Positions 1 to 12,522 of a stretch of 55,907 nucleotides of DNA are shown here, one piece after another. Position numbers and translations under genes: made by a program. The stretch's first letter is position 1; the number at the start of each line of letters is the position of its first letter. The notes under the pieces were generated by a model. That model searched no databases, was not told the origin of the DNA, and saw only the letters and a program-made list of their open reading frames with translations. The DNA comes from Bacteroidales bacterium (GTDB lineage: Bacteria > Bacteroidota > Bacteroidia > Bacteroidales > F082): the NCBI GenBank assembly GCA_024681295.1, contig JAILBC010000033.1, positions 1 through 55,907 of the forward strand, written 5' to 3'.

Positions 1-473
1 TGCAGGCTGCCGAAAAGGGTTACAACCGCTTGATGGAAGGCGTGAAGACCGCCGCTGGATTAAAAGCCACCGAAGGTGCGGCCAACCTTGATATCCAGAA
101 GATCGTGGATGCCTGCTACGATGCCATGAACGATGACTTCAACAGTCCCATCGTCATTGCCAATCTCTTTGAATTGGTGCGAATCGTCAACACCATCAAG
201 GACGGCAAGGCGCAGATCAACGCCCAAGAGTTGGAGCTTCTGAAGAAGACTTTGAACGAGTTTGTATTCGATATTTTGGGCCTTTTGGACAGCAACGCCT
301 CCGAAAGCAATGGCGATTTGGTGGAGGGCCTCATGCAGACCATCATCGACATCCGCAAGGAGGCCCGCGCTCGCAAGGACTGGGCCACCAGCGACCTCAT
401 CCGCGATGAGCTCGCCAAATACGATATTGTTTTAAAAGACGGCAAGGACGGAACTACGTGGAGTAAGAAGTGA
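1..473 (+). CDS. cysS: Cysteinyl-tRNA synthetase, C-terminal part (5' truncated by window edge)
   Basis: Reading frame is open from base 3 and ends at a TGA at 471-473, giving about 156 C-terminal residues. The product charges tRNA-Cys with cysteine in the cytoplasm. The visible part is the helical anticodon-binding DALR region, with a '[13 protein letters not shown]' segment, and the typical CysRS end: a '[15 protein letters not shown]' helix followed by a short 'DGKDGTTW' beta turn. The catalytic HIGH and KMSKS motifs lie outside the window. The last codons and stop run straight into a 7-bp tandem repeat (466-493). Identification rests on the C-terminal signature only, but that signature is distinctive. 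Confidence 0.9.
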   Translation, partial: QAAEKGYNRLMEGVKTAAGLKATEGAANLDIQKIVDACYDAMNDDFNSPIVIANLFELVRIVNTIKDGKAQINAQELELLKKTLNEFVFDILGLLDSNASESNGDLVEGLMQTIIDIRKEARARKDWATSDLIRDELAKYDIVLKDGKDGTTWSKK

Positions 474-493
474 GAAGTGAGGAGTGAGGAGTA
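466..493 (+). repeat. Tandem 7-bp repeat at the cysS stop codon
   Basis: Four heptads (AGAAGTG twice, AGGAGTG, AGGAGTA) cover the last codons of cysS and its TGA. They belong to a dispersed family seen about ten more times in the window, mostly at gene 3' ends. Confidence 0.8.
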
Positions 494-508
494 TTTAATT
501 TTATTGTT

Positions 509-1831
509 GTGAAGAAATCATTTTTGTTTTTAGCGTTTTTATTAGCGCCTGTTTTCCTTTTCTCCCAGAACAACCTCTGGAAGGATTCACGCAACATCTG
601 GGAACTTGATGGTCGGCTCGGGAAGTATTTCCCCTTTGAGGAACGACATGCTTATATGAAGGTGCTGCCGCAATACGGTCTCGACCTTCGTGTGGCTCGC
701 CAGACTGACGGTCGGGCGCAGTGGGAGAAGGACTTCAACTACCCAGTTTACGGGGCTTTTCTCCGTTTTGAGAAGAATAACGTTGATAGCGTTCAATATA
801 AGTATAGAAACGAAAACGGCAATGAATGCGAGATGTGGCGTCCGCTAGGCGACTGCATCTCGACGGGTGCCTTCATGAACGGGCATTTTTACCGTGGCAA
901 ATACTGGTCGTTCGACTATGACCTAATGGGCGGTCTCTCATTCTGGACCAAACACGGCGACGAGTTCATCGGCTCAGTGGTCAACGTTCACCTTGCCATC
1001 GATGCTGGTCCGACTTTCATTATCGAGGACAACGTCGACCTGTTATTACGCTATCAGTTTTCCCATTCATCGAATGCGGCCTTAAGGTTGCCCAACTGCG
1101 GCATCAACGTGTTCAGCTGGCTCGCCGGCGTACGTTACCATCCTAATGGAAGACCCGAACTCCTTCCCAAGGAGCAACTCCGTCCTACATTCCAAAAGAC
1201 CACCGCCTTATTCGCCTCTAACGCCGTGGGCTTGCTTCAAACCAACGAATGGATGAACAGCTACCAAATGCCCAACGGCAACATGGTATCCGATATGCCC
1301 TCAGAACGTCCATATTATTTCGCTGACGTAGTTCAGTTGGGCATCCACCGCCAGTTCCATCCCAAGTTCAGTTATGATGTGGCTTTGGATTTTGGTTGGA
1401 CTGGCGAGACCAAACGCATGTACGAAAAAGCCCATCAGATGTATAACGATGGCCATGAATACTTCACAGGCAACGACGCCATCCCCTTGATGGAATACAG
1501 TTTCGCCCGTGGTTTGCATCTGGCCCCCTCGGCGATGTTCGAGATCAACTACAATCGTTTCGCCTTCTGCCTCGGCGGTGCCTATTACCTCTGGCACGGC
1601 ATCTATTACGGCACCGACCAGAAAAAAACATGGGGGCTGGCAGAGTCTTCGGAGAGCAACTTCGAAGACATGTACCTTCCCCCTTGTTACCGGACCTTCT
1701 ATGGCCGTTTAGGTTTCAAGTATTACCTCGGTGAGGACCGCAATATGTTCGTAGGTTCCTTCATGAAGGTCCACGAGGTGGTCATCGACTACGCCGAGTT
1801 CACTTTCGGGATGAATTTGTTCCAATGGTGA
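509..1831 (+). CDS. Outer-membrane acyloxyacyl hydrolase / PagL-like lipid A deacylase candidate
   Basis: 440 residues from a GTG start just downstream of the cysS repeat. An N-terminal signal peptide (MKKSFLFLAF...LFSQ, about 20 residues) sends it to the envelope. The body is rich in aromatic, alternating beta-strand segments and ends in a C-terminal Trp after an F-x-F strand, as in outer-membrane beta barrels. Around residues 185-205 it has an H-x-SNA...PNCGIN stretch that resembles the His/Ser active-site region of PagL-type lipid A 3-O-deacylases. At 440 residues it is more than twice the length of PagL, so the second half (about 270-440) is an additional beta-rich region. Its stop codon abuts the stop codon of the convergent V-ATPase K gene with no base between. 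Function is inferred from the motif; an unrelated barrel protein is possible. Confidence 0.6.
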   Translation: MKKSFLFLAFLLAPVFLFSQNNLWKDSRNIWELDGRLGKYFPFEERHAYMKVLPQYGLDLRVARQTDGRAQWEKDFNYPVYGAFLRFEKNNVDSVQYKYRNENGNECEMWRPLGDCISTGAFMNGHFYRGKYWSFDYDLMGGLSFWTKHGDEFIGSVVNVHLAIDAGPTFIIEDNVDLLLRYQFSHSSNAALRLPNCGINVFSWLAGVRYHPNGRPELLPKEQLRPTFQKTTALFASNAVGLLQTNEWMNSYQMPNGNMVSDMPSERPYYFADVVQLGIHRQFHPKFSYDVALDFGWTGETKRMYEKAHQMYNDGHEYFTGNDAIPLMEYSFARGLHLAPSAMFEINYNRFAFCLGGAYYLWHGIYYGTDQKKTWGLAESSESNFEDMYLPPCYRTFYGRLGFKYYLGEDRNMFVGSFMKVHEVVIDYAEFTFGMNLFQW

Positions 1832-2272
<441 letters not shown>

Positions 2273-2283
2273 TTATTGATTGA

Positions 2284-4065
2284 TTAATTGTTATTATTCG
2301 TTAGGGGGTTATATACTCTTCCAGAGCCTTCATAACCACTGTTCTTGAAGAACTCAAGGAAGTTCAGTCTCAAAGGATGCACGAAGGCACCCAGCACACA
2401 CATGGCGACGTTCAAGACATGGCCGATCACCACAATGAGAATGAAGGCGATCCATCCAGCACCGCCATCACCAAGAGCCTGTAATCCGATGGCGTTGAAA
2501 GCCTCACCGAGCTTGGCACCAGCCAAACCCAAAGCATACAGACGCAGGTAGCTCAACACATCGCCGAGCAGTCCCGTGGCCGTGTTGTAGGTCTCCCAAA
2601 GGCCTGAGCCGAAGTTCTTCAAGGGGTTGCGGTGCAAATCGTTGAGGAAGAAGATGCCCAAAGCTGACAGGATGCCAAGGCCGATGATGACCCATTTGGT
2701 CACGGCCTTGTCCATCACGCCCATCAAGGCGAGACCGCCGATGATGACACCGCCCACGATGAGCAAGGTCCAGCCCCAGGTGCCCAAGGAGTTGGCGAAG
2801 CCTTTCACCTTGGTGCTCTGGTAGGTCTTGACGATCATGGCCAGGCAGATGTGCACGATACCAACAAGTAGTGCCAGCACCATGGTGCCGTCAAATCCGG
2901 CAATCTGCGAGGGAACCATGCATTTCTTCACCGCCTCGGGGAGCCAGCTCCAAGTGAGCATGTCCACCGAGAAGAAGGTATGGAACAGGAAACCCACCAC
3001 GGTGGTGGCGATGCCCAAAGTGACGCCCAACGGGGCAATCTTGCCTAACTTTTTCTTCAGTGCGAGGCTAGCGCCGATGAGCACCAGTCCGTAGCCCATG
3101 TCGCCCATGCAAAAGGCGAAAAAGAGCATGAAGAAGATGGAGATGAACACCGTCGGGTCGAACTCGTCGTATTTAGGACGTCCGTACATGTCGGTGAGCA
3201 GCTCGAACATCGACACGAACTTATTGTTTTTCAGCTTAATAGGAGGATTATCATCCACCACGGCCTTATCGGCCACATAGAACACATTCTCCTGATCGAG
3301 CAGGGCGCGCAGGCTTTCTTCAGAGGCGGCAGGCGCAAAGCCTTCGAACACGGTCAAGTATTCGTCGGCGGCCTTCTCCCCTGCTACTTGAGCCAGATGC
3401 AGGTCAAGTTTCGAGGTCAGTTTCTCGAGACCTTTCTGTATATCATCCTCGTGGCATTTCAGCTCGGCTAGATGTTTGTCCTTCTGCACAATCTCGTACT
3501 CCAGTTCGGAGATGGCTTTCTCGACGGCGGCACAGTCCCTATTCGGTGCAGGCAACTCTTTCATCGGGAAGTCGTACTCGTCGCTGTCGGCCACCACCAC
3601 GAAATAGGTGTACGCACCGTCGTTGGAGATCTCGCTCAAGGCGTACTGTTCCTTCCAGGTGGGGTCGATAGCCTTCGCTTTGTAGAAATGCAGTTTCAGC
3701 CCCATGTCGGCAAGCCGTCGGAAGCCTTCCTCATCGAAGCTGCCCCAAGGTCTGCTTTCCTCAAGTTCTTTTCGAAGCAGGGCCAACTGAGCCTGAATTT
3801 CTTCTTTCTCCTTGATGGTATCCAGCACATTCACGGCGAGATCGCCGTATGTCTTCTCGGCGAACTCGGCAGGCTCCACCCCTTTGAGGGCCGACAGGGC
3901 CTTGCGGTAGATACCAGCACGCACCGAGAGTTTTTCCGACTGTTCGTCGACGGGTTTCAGCGAGCGGGTGATGTCAACCAGACCAACTTCTTGAAGCTTT
4001 TTCAAGAAGGCGTCAGCATCGCCGCTCATGAGGATGAAGTCGTATTTCGTCATTTCAGTTACCAT
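2284..4065 (-). CDS. ntpI: V-type ATP synthase subunit I (stator membrane subunit)
   Basis: 593 residues. The N-terminal half (about 1-290) is a soluble, coiled-coil-rich stator arm; the C-terminal half has about seven to eight membrane helices that form the ion path next to the K ring. 'PKYDEFDPTVFISIFFMLFF' marks the start of the membrane part, and 'LSYLRLYALGLAGAKLGEAF' is the conserved helix carrying the functional Arg. It is at the short end for this family (often about 650). The ATG at 4065 has a strong AGGAGG upstream in the subunit D 3' end; the gene overlaps D by 11 bp, indicating translational coupling. An alternative ATG lies four codons in. Confidence 0.95.
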   Translation of the reverse strand: MVTEMTKYDFILMSGDADAFLKKLQEVGLVDITRSLKPVDEQSEKLSVRAGIYRKALSALKGVEPAEFAEKTYGDLAVNVLDTIKEKEEIQAQLALLRKELEESRPWGSFDEEGFRRLADMGLKLHFYKAKAIDPTWKEQYALSEISNDGAYTYFVVVADSDEYDFPMKELPAPNRDCAAVEKAISELEYEIVQKDKHLAELKCHEDDIQKGLEKLTSKLDLHLAQVAGEKAADEYLTVFEGFAPAASEESLRALLDQENVFYVADKAVVDDNPPIKLKNNKFVSMFELLTDMYGRPKYDEFDPTVFISIFFMLFFAFCMGDMGYGLVLIGASLALKKKLGKIAPLGVTLGIATTVVGFLFHTFFSVDMLTWSWLPEAVKKCMVPSQIAGFDGTMVLALLVGIVHICLAMIVKTYQSTKVKGFANSLGTWGWTLLIVGGVIIGGLALMGVMDKAVTKWVIIGLGILSALGIFFLNDLHRNPLKNFGSGLWETYNTATGLLGDVLSYLRLYALGLAGAKLGEAFNAIGLQALGDGGAGWIAFILIVVIGHVLNVAMCVLGAFVHPLRLNFLEFFKNSGYEGSGRVYNPLTNNNN

Positions 4066-4666
4066 GGTCAGCCTCCTCCTCTAATAAATGTTTGTTCTTC
4101 ACGATCTTCTGCGAAGCCTTGGAGAGGTTCTCCTCGTCTTCCATGTATCGTTTGATCTTTCGTATCGCTTCGATATAGCCTGGAATCTGCACCTTTTCGT
4201 ATAGGTTCACCTTCTGGGTGGTCTTCTTGCGCTGGTAGTCGAGGATGCGAGCCGCCTCGGTGTAGATCTCCGACTCGATGCCCAGCTGGGCAAGGTTCTT
4301 GAGAATCTGCACGCCATCGGCGAACCAGATTGGCTTGGTGAACAGGTTGATGTCCTTCACCTCATAAAGCACTTCTTCAAGGGCTGGTGTAGGCACACCG
4401 GCAATCTTGACAGTCTTGAGCTTCACATCGGTGATGGTGATCAATCCTGGCTCAAACTCATTCCAAAGCCTGGCCATGTACTCGTACGACTTGAGTTCGT
4501 CGTTCAGTCTAGCGACAAGGCTCTCCGAACGCTCTTTGGCCTTCTTCACCTCCATGCGCAGAGCACTCTCCTTACTCTTTAAAGTAGGAAGAGCACGAGT
4601 ACGCGTTTTGAGCTGTTTGTTCAGCTCATTCAGCGAAGTCTTGTTATATTGGAATTTTATTGCCAT
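4055..4666 (-). CDS. ntpD: V-type ATP synthase subunit D (central rotor shaft)
   Basis: 203 residues, the usual size for subunit D, the long antiparallel coiled coil that transmits torque between the A3B3 head and the K ring. N- and C-terminal regions are strongly helical and charged ('KFQYNKTSLNELNKQLKTR' at the start, 'RKIKRYMEDEENLSKASQK' near the end). It sits between subunits B and I, overlapping B by one base (TAATG) and I by 11 bp. Confidence 0.93.
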   Translation of the reverse strand: MAIKFQYNKTSLNELNKQLKTRTRALPTLKSKESALRMEVKKAKERSESLVARLNDELKSYEYMARLWNEFEPGLITITDVKLKTVKIAGVPTPALEEVLYEVKDINLFTKPIWFADGVQILKNLAQLGIESEIYTEAARILDYQRKKTTQKVNLYEKVQIPGYIEAIRKIKRYMEDEENLSKASQKIVKNKHLLEEEADHGN

Positions 4667-5985
4667 TATGCTTTCCAGTATTTCTCAATCAATTTTTCCT
4701 TCAGACCGGTTTCGGCCTTGGTGAAATACTTGCCGAACAGTTCCCATGCCGTGTCGAGCATCTCCTCGATGGGGATGTTGACGTCGATGGCGAGAAGACG
4801 TGTCGCGTACTCCTTGGCGTAGTCGAGGCAGCGCAGGTCGTAGTCGCTCAAGTCAAAGCCGTTCTCCAGCTTGGTCTTGGCGTTAGCGGCATCGGCGTAG
4901 AGTCGCACCGAGGTGTTCATCACGGCGCTGTGGTCCTCGCGGGTCTTCTTGTTTTGCACCAGCTGTTTCAAACGCGACAGTGAGCGGAAGGGGTCGACGA
5001 TGACCTTGCCCGAGTCGGGGTCGGCGCGCAGGAAGAGCTGGCCTTCGGTAATGTAACCCGTGTTGTCCGGGATGGCATGGGTGATATCACCGTCGTTCAA
5101 CGTGGTCACGGCGATGATGGTGATGGAGCCGCCGTCAGGCAACTGCACGGCCTTCTCGTAGATCTTGGCCAAATCGGAGTAGAGCGAACCCGGCATAGAG
5201 TCCTTCGAAGGAATCTGATCCATACGGTTACTCACAATACTCAGGGCATCGGCGTATAGCGTCATGTCGGTGAGCAGCACCAGCACCTTCTCGTTCTTGT
5301 CGACAGCGAAATATTCCGCGGCGGTCAGGGCCATGTCGGGAATCAGCAGACGTTCGACGGGCGGCTGGTCAGTGGTGTTCACAAAGCTGATGATCTTGTT
5401 CAGGGCGCCGGCGCTCTCGAACTGGTTCTTGAAGAAGAGGTAGTCGTCGTTGGTGAGGCCCATGCCGCCGAGGATGATCTTGTCCACATCGGCGCGAAGG
5501 GCTACCATGCTCATCACCTGGTTATAAGGTTGGTCGGGGTCAGCGAAGAAGGGGATCTTTTGGCCTGACACCAAGGTGTTGTTCAGGTCGATGCCTGCGA
5601 TACCTGTGGGAATCAGTTGTGATGGCTGACGACGCTTGTAGGGGTTCACCGAGGGACCGCCTATCTGGCGTTTCTCGCCTTCCACGGCCGGACCGCCGTC
5701 AATGGGTTCGCCGTAGGCGTTGAAGAAACGGCCTGCCAGGTCGTCGCTCACGTTCAGTGAAGGCGGCTCGCCAAAGAAGGTCACTTCAGCGTTGGTGGGG
5801 ATATCCTCGGTGCCACCGAACACCTGCAAGGTGACGGCGTTGTCTTTGATCTTCACGACCTGGGCCAGACGTCCGGCCACGAGGGCCAGCTCGTCGTTGG
5901 TGACGCCTTGGGCCTCAAGGGTCACGGTGGCCTTGGTGATGGCGGTCAGCTTGGTATAGATGCGTTGGAATGCTTTCTCACTCAT
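4666..5985 (-). CDS. ntpB: V-type ATP synthase subunit B (non-catalytic head subunit)
   Basis: 439 residues, typical for the B subunit, which alternates with A in the hexameric head. The degenerate P-loop region and 'GLTNDDYLFFKNQFESAG' and 'LTDMTLYADALSIVSNRMDQIPSKDSMPGS' stretches are characteristic, as are 'GSITIIAVTTLNDGDITHAI' and the 'SRLKQLV' segment. The start overlaps the A gene stop by 8 bp and the end overlaps the D start by one base, so A, B and D are co-translated. It has no intact GxxxxGKT, as expected for a nucleotide-binding but non-catalytic subunit. Confidence 0.95.
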   Translation of the reverse strand: MSEKAFQRIYTKLTAITKATVTLEAQGVTNDELALVAGRLAQVVKIKDNAVTLQVFGGTEDIPTNAEVTFFGEPPSLNVSDDLAGRFFNAYGEPIDGGPAVEGEKRQIGGPSVNPYKRRQPSQLIPTGIAGIDLNNTLVSGQKIPFFADPDQPYNQVMSMVALRADVDKIILGGMGLTNDDYLFFKNQFESAGALNKIISFVNTTDQPPVERLLIPDMALTAAEYFAVDKNEKVLVLLTDMTLYADALSIVSNRMDQIPSKDSMPGSLYSDLAKIYEKAVQLPDGGSITIIAVTTLNDGDITHAIPDNTGYITEGQLFLRADPDSGKVIVDPFRSLSRLKQLVQNKKTREDHSAVMNTSVRLYADAANAKTKLENGFDLSDYDLRCLDYAKEYATRLLAIDVNIPIEEMLDTAWELFGKYFTKAETGLKEKLIEKYWKA

Positions 5986-7726
5986 GGTTCAGTTCCTCCT
6001 TAAGCTGGTTCAGGTATTTGTTGAATTGTTCCGACTGGTACTCGGAGTAGTTCATCTGGCGACAGATGTTGATCAGTCCCTTGAAGTAGGTGGTGCACTG
6101 CTCGAAGTTGTCGAACTTGAACGAGCGGTCGCAGATGCCCAGCACCAGGTCGAGCATGAACTTCTGGCGTTCCAGGGGTGAGCAGCCGTCGATGTCATCG
6201 AAGGCGTCTTGTTGTAGGATGACGAAGTCGATCAGTTCCGACTTCCAGTATTGCTCATGGTACGACATCGGCACGCCGTCGTCGCCCAAGATGTTGATCT
6301 GTTCGTAGGCGTCCTTACCTCTTCTAATAATGTATTTGGTCTTGGTCACTTTGTCGACCCAGCCTTTTTCGATTTTGGAGTCTAGATATTCTATGATTTC
6401 TGGATATTCTAGATATTTTGAGTAGGAGTCCACGGGGTCAACAGCGGGGTAACGTTTCTTATCGGCGCGGTTCTGCGAGAGGCCGTAGAAGCAGCGGGCC
6501 GCCTTCTTGGTCGACTCGGTGACGGGTTCCTTGAGGTTACCGCCGGCTGGCGACACCGTTCCGATGAAGGTAATGGAACCCGACTGTCCGTTGTTGAGTT
6601 TGACGTAACCAGCGCGAGCGTAGAAGTTGGAGATGATGGCCGACAGGTCGACGGGGAAGCCGTCCTGACCGGGAAGCTCTTCCAGACGGTTACTCATCTC
6701 ACGGAGGGCTTGGGCCCAACGTGAGGTGGAGTCGGCCAGCAGCAGCACCTTCATTCCCATGGCGCGGTAGTACTCGCCGAGGGTCATGGCTGTGTAGACG
6801 GAGGCCTCACGGGCTGCCACTGGCATGTTGGAGGTATTGCAGATGATGATGGTACGTTCCATCAGGCTACGGCCGGTATGTTTATCTTTCAGTTCGGGGA
6901 ACTCGGTGAAGATCTCCACCACTTCGTTGGCACGTTCACCGCAGGCCGCCATGATGATGATGTCGGCATCGGCTTGCTCAGCCAGGGCATGTTGCAGCAC
7001 GGTCTTGCCGCAGCCGAAGGGACCTGGGATGAAGCCCGTGCCGCCTTCGGCGATGGGGTTCAGCGTGTCAATCGTACGCACACCTGTCTCCATGACTTTG
7101 AAGGGACGTGGTTTTTCAACGTAACCACCCACGGCCACCTTGACGGGCCATTTCTGGGTCATGGTGACATTCACATCTTCACCGTCAGGATTGGTGAGGA
7201 CAGCGATGGTATCGGTAATTTTATACTGGCCTGCCGGGGCAATCGATTTAACGACATACGAGCCATTGAATGAGAAAGGCATCATGATTTTGTGAGGCAG
7301 CCAGCCTTCTTTCACTTCACCCAGCCAGTCGGCGGCGATGACTTGTTGCCCGACCTTAGCGATGGGTGTGAAATCCCAGAGTTTATCCTCGTCCAGCGGT
7401 TTGGTGTATTCGCCTCTCTTGAGGAATACCCCTTCCATGGTAGCGAGGTTGTTTTGCAGACCGTCGAAGTTGCTCGACAGCAGTCCGGGGCCGAGGGTAG
7501 CCTCGAGCATGTAGCCTTGGAATTCGACCTTGTCGCCGATTTGGAGGCCGCGGGTGCTCTCAAACACCTGCACGGAGGCTTTGTTCCCGTTGACCTTGAT
7601 GACCTCTGCCATCATCTTGACCCCGTTGAGGTCAATGAAGCAGATCTCATTCTGTGCCACAGGGCCGTCTACCTCCACGGTGACCAGGTTAGCGATGATT
7701 CCTGTAACTTTTCCTGTAGTTTTCAT
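5978..7726 (-). CDS. ntpA: V-type ATP synthase subunit A (catalytic)
   Basis: 582 residues, the normal length for a bacterial V/A-type A subunit. It hydrolyses or makes ATP in the peripheral head. The P-loop 'GPFGCGKT' is at about residues 233-240; the non-homologous region that separates V-type A from F-type beta is present before it. Further catalytic-core motifs are 'ACGERANEVVE' and 'LADSTSRWAQALREMS'. It lies 27 bp downstream of the DUF2764 gene and overlaps subunit B. Confidence 0.96.
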   Translation of the reverse strand: MKTTGKVTGIIANLVTVEVDGPVAQNEICFIDLNGVKMMAEVIKVNGNKASVQVFESTRGLQIGDKVEFQGYMLEATLGPGLLSSNFDGLQNNLATMEGVFLKRGEYTKPLDEDKLWDFTPIAKVGQQVIAADWLGEVKEGWLPHKIMMPFSFNGSYVVKSIAPAGQYKITDTIAVLTNPDGEDVNVTMTQKWPVKVAVGGYVEKPRPFKVMETGVRTIDTLNPIAEGGTGFIPGPFGCGKTVLQHALAEQADADIIIMAACGERANEVVEIFTEFPELKDKHTGRSLMERTIIICNTSNMPVAAREASVYTAMTLGEYYRAMGMKVLLLADSTSRWAQALREMSNRLEELPGQDGFPVDLSAIISNFYARAGYVKLNNGQSGSITFIGTVSPAGGNLKEPVTESTKKAARCFYGLSQNRADKKRYPAVDPVDSYSKYLEYPEIIEYLDSKIEKGWVDKVTKTKYIIRRGKDAYEQINILGDDGVPMSYHEQYWKSELIDFVILQQDAFDDIDGCSPLERQKFMLDLVLGICDRSFKFDNFEQCTTYFKGLINICRQMNYSEYQSEQFNKYLNQLKEELNHE

Positions 7727-7752
7727 ATATCTAAATTCTTAATTCTTTCTTC

Positions 7753-8325
7753 TTACTTCTGTCTTCTGACTTCGTCCACCAGCTTATGGAACATCTCTTC
7801 TCCTTTGACGGGATCGAGTTCGGCCCAGCGTTGGACGGTCTTGGCTTTCACCAGAAAGGCCAGGATGGCATTCATGTTGAAGTAGTCCATGCGGGCGATG
7901 TCAGAGGCTTTCTCCCACTTGAGTTCGTCCATCTTCTGTTCACGGTCCACGAAGTCGACATCCTCGAGGATGACGCGGATCTGGTGTTGTTCCTCAAAGT
8001 CGGCGTCGGGCATCTCCACGAAATAGTCGTCACCTTTTTTCCCGAGGCGTTTGGCCAGGTACTGCACCTTAATATTACGAAGACGGGCATCGAAGTCGAA
8101 ATACTCGCGGATGAAGCGGTTTTTGCTCTTTGCGGCTTTAGCGTAGAAGTCGGCACCAAGCGTGTTCTCGTCGAAGCCTTCCTCCATGAGTTCGACCAGT
8201 TGCTGGTCTTTCTCGGAGAGCAGTTCGGTGATTGAGTCCTTGAGGGCCTTATAGTCGAAGTCGCCGCCCTCGTAGTTGGCGGTCAGCTCCGGCAGTCCGG
8301 CCACGATATAGACGTAGTTATCCAT
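7753..8325 (-). CDS. DUF2764 protein of the V-type ATPase operon
   Basis: 190 residues, predicted soluble and helical, starting 'MDNYVYIVAGLPEL'. It matches the DUF2764 family encoded between subunits E and A in V-type operons of Bacteroidota, Chlamydiae and spirochaetes. Those operons lack recognisable C and F genes. The opening 'YxYIVAGLPEL' resembles the N-terminus of subunit C ('YY(Y/F)...SLP.L'), so it may serve as the socket between rotor shaft and ring; that role is inference. It overlaps subunit E by one base (TAATG). Confidence 0.85.
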   Translation of the reverse strand: MDNYVYIVAGLPELTANYEGGDFDYKALKDSITELLSEKDQQLVELMEEGFDENTLGADFYAKAAKSKNRFIREYFDFDARLRNIKVQYLAKRLGKKGDDYFVEMPDADFEEQHQIRVILEDVDFVDREQKMDELKWEKASDIARMDYFNMNAILAFLVKAKTVQRWAELDPVKGEEMFHKLVDEVRRQK

Positions 8326-8936
8326 TATCCGAAAAGGATTTTCTTGGTGGCGGGACGCAGGTAGTTGGCGATGAGTTGGGTGAACTCCTCGTCGGTGAAC
8401 TGGAGCATGTAGCCGCCGTCGCGCGGTGACACTTTGAATCCGCCGTTCATCTTCTTGGAGTAGTCCACTTTGACCTCACCCTTGAATTGTTGGGCGATTT
8501 CGTTTTGCACGAAGGGTTCCACTTGGGCTTTCAGGGCTTCAGGCAGGATGAAGTCAAGTGCAACTGGAGAAGCATTTTGAGGATTAAATGCAAGTATTAC
8601 ACTCATTATCAATTCTTTAACAAATTCAGCATTCCCCATATTGGCTTTCACCCCCTGTTGGGTGGCTTGGGTCACCACCATTTGTTCGATTTCCTGTTTG
8701 GTGACAGCGATGCTTTGGGTGGCGGCCATCTTCACGTCGGCGGTCACCTTAGTCTTGAGTTCTTCCGCCTCTTTGTTGGCCTGGGCGATGATGCGTTCCG
8801 CCTCAGCTTTGGCTTCGGCCACTATGGCATCGGCCTCTTCGTGGGCTTTTCGCAGCAACTCTTCGCCTTCCTGTTTCCCTTTTGATAGGCCCTCGTTATA
8901 GAGCCTGTCGGTCAATTCTTGTAGCTTGTCTTGCAT
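8325..8936 (-). CDS. ntpE: V-type ATP synthase subunit E (peripheral stalk)
   Basis: 203 residues. The first 100 are an Ala/Glu/Lys-rich coiled coil ('EEADAIVAEAKAEAERIIAQ') typical of the peripheral stalk; the C-terminal domain (about 110-203) with 'MNGGFKVSPRDGGYMLQFT' is the globular part that grips the A3B3 head. First gene of the V-ATPase operon; a TAnnTTTG box on the minus strand at 8966-8973 gives it a short leader. Confidence 0.92.
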   Translation of the reverse strand: MQDKLQELTDRLYNEGLSKGKQEGEELLRKAHEEADAIVAEAKAEAERIIAQANKEAEELKTKVTADVKMAATQSIAVTKQEIEQMVVTQATQQGVKANMGNAEFVKELIMSVILAFNPQNASPVALDFILPEALKAQVEPFVQNEIAQQFKGEVKVDYSKKMNGGFKVSPRDGGYMLQFTDEEFTQLIANYLRPATKKILFG

Positions 8937-8965
8937 ATCATGTATTATTTCGTTCGATTTGGGGG

Positions 8966-8973
8966 CAAAGTTA
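8966..8973 (-). promoter_or_regulatory. -7 promoter box of the V-ATPase operon (TAACTTTG)
   Basis: Minus-strand TAACTTTG fits the Bacteroidetes -7 consensus TAnnTTTG and lies about 30 bp ahead of the ntpE start codon. It is divergent from, and within 13 bp of, the plus-strand box of the next gene. Confidence 0.7.
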
Positions 8974-8985
8974 AAAAAAACTTCT

Positions 8986-8993
8986 TAATTTTG
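8986..8993 (+). promoter_or_regulatory. -7 promoter box of the T9SS protein gene (TAATTTTG)
   Basis: TAATTTTG matches TAnnTTTG, 29 bp ahead of the ATG at 9023. No well-spaced -33 TTTG was seen. Confidence 0.6.
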
Positions 8994-9022
8994 CTTCTTG
9001 ATAATCTTAAAAACTAAAGAAT

Positions 9023-12240
<3,218 letters not shown>

Positions 12241-12507
12241 ATGATAGTTGAGATAATAACACCGGAAACCTGCTTGTATAAAGGCGATGCCTCTTCAGTG
12301 ACGGTGCCTTCATTGCAGGGGCCATTCACCATGTTGGAGCATCATGCCGCCATAGTGGCCATCCTTGAGAAGGGCAAGGTGACGTTGACTGACCTCAACA
12401 ACGAAACGCATGAGTTTGCCATCAACGGCGGATTCTGCGAGCAACATGAGAATACAGTTATCATCTGTGCGGAAGTTAAAAGTGAAAAGTTAAAAGTTAA
12501 AAGTTAA
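12241..12507 (+). CDS. atpC: F-type ATP synthase subunit epsilon (short form)
   Basis: 88 residues, only the N-terminal beta-sandwich domain of epsilon ('ITPETCLYKGDASSVTVPS', 'GPFTMLEHHAAIVAIL'), which links gamma to the c-ring. The C-terminal two-helix regulatory domain of the roughly 135-residue proteobacterial form is absent, as is common in Bacteroidota, so epsilon-helix inhibition is not expected. The last residues (K-S-E-K-L-K-V-K-S) are translated from heptad repeats, which also provide the TAA stop. Confidence 0.93.
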   Translation: MIVEIITPETCLYKGDASSVTVPSLQGPFTMLEHHAAIVAILEKGKVTLTDLNNETHEFAINGGFCEQHENTVIICAEVKSEKLKVKS

Positions 12508-12522
12508 AAGTTAAAAGTGAAA
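12474..12522 (+). repeat. Seven exact 7-bp repeats spanning the atpC stop and next start
   Basis: Seven consecutive heptads, five AGTTAAA and two AGTGAAA. They encode the atpC C-terminus, its stop (12505-12507) and the GTG start (12517-12519) of the following gene. Confidence 0.9.

Noticed and set aside
4055-8936. Archaeal-type A-ATPase acquired as an island
   Set aside because: The E-DUF2764-A-B-D-I-K order is the standard Bacteroidota/Chlamydia/spirochaete V-type operon, so no recent transfer is needed.
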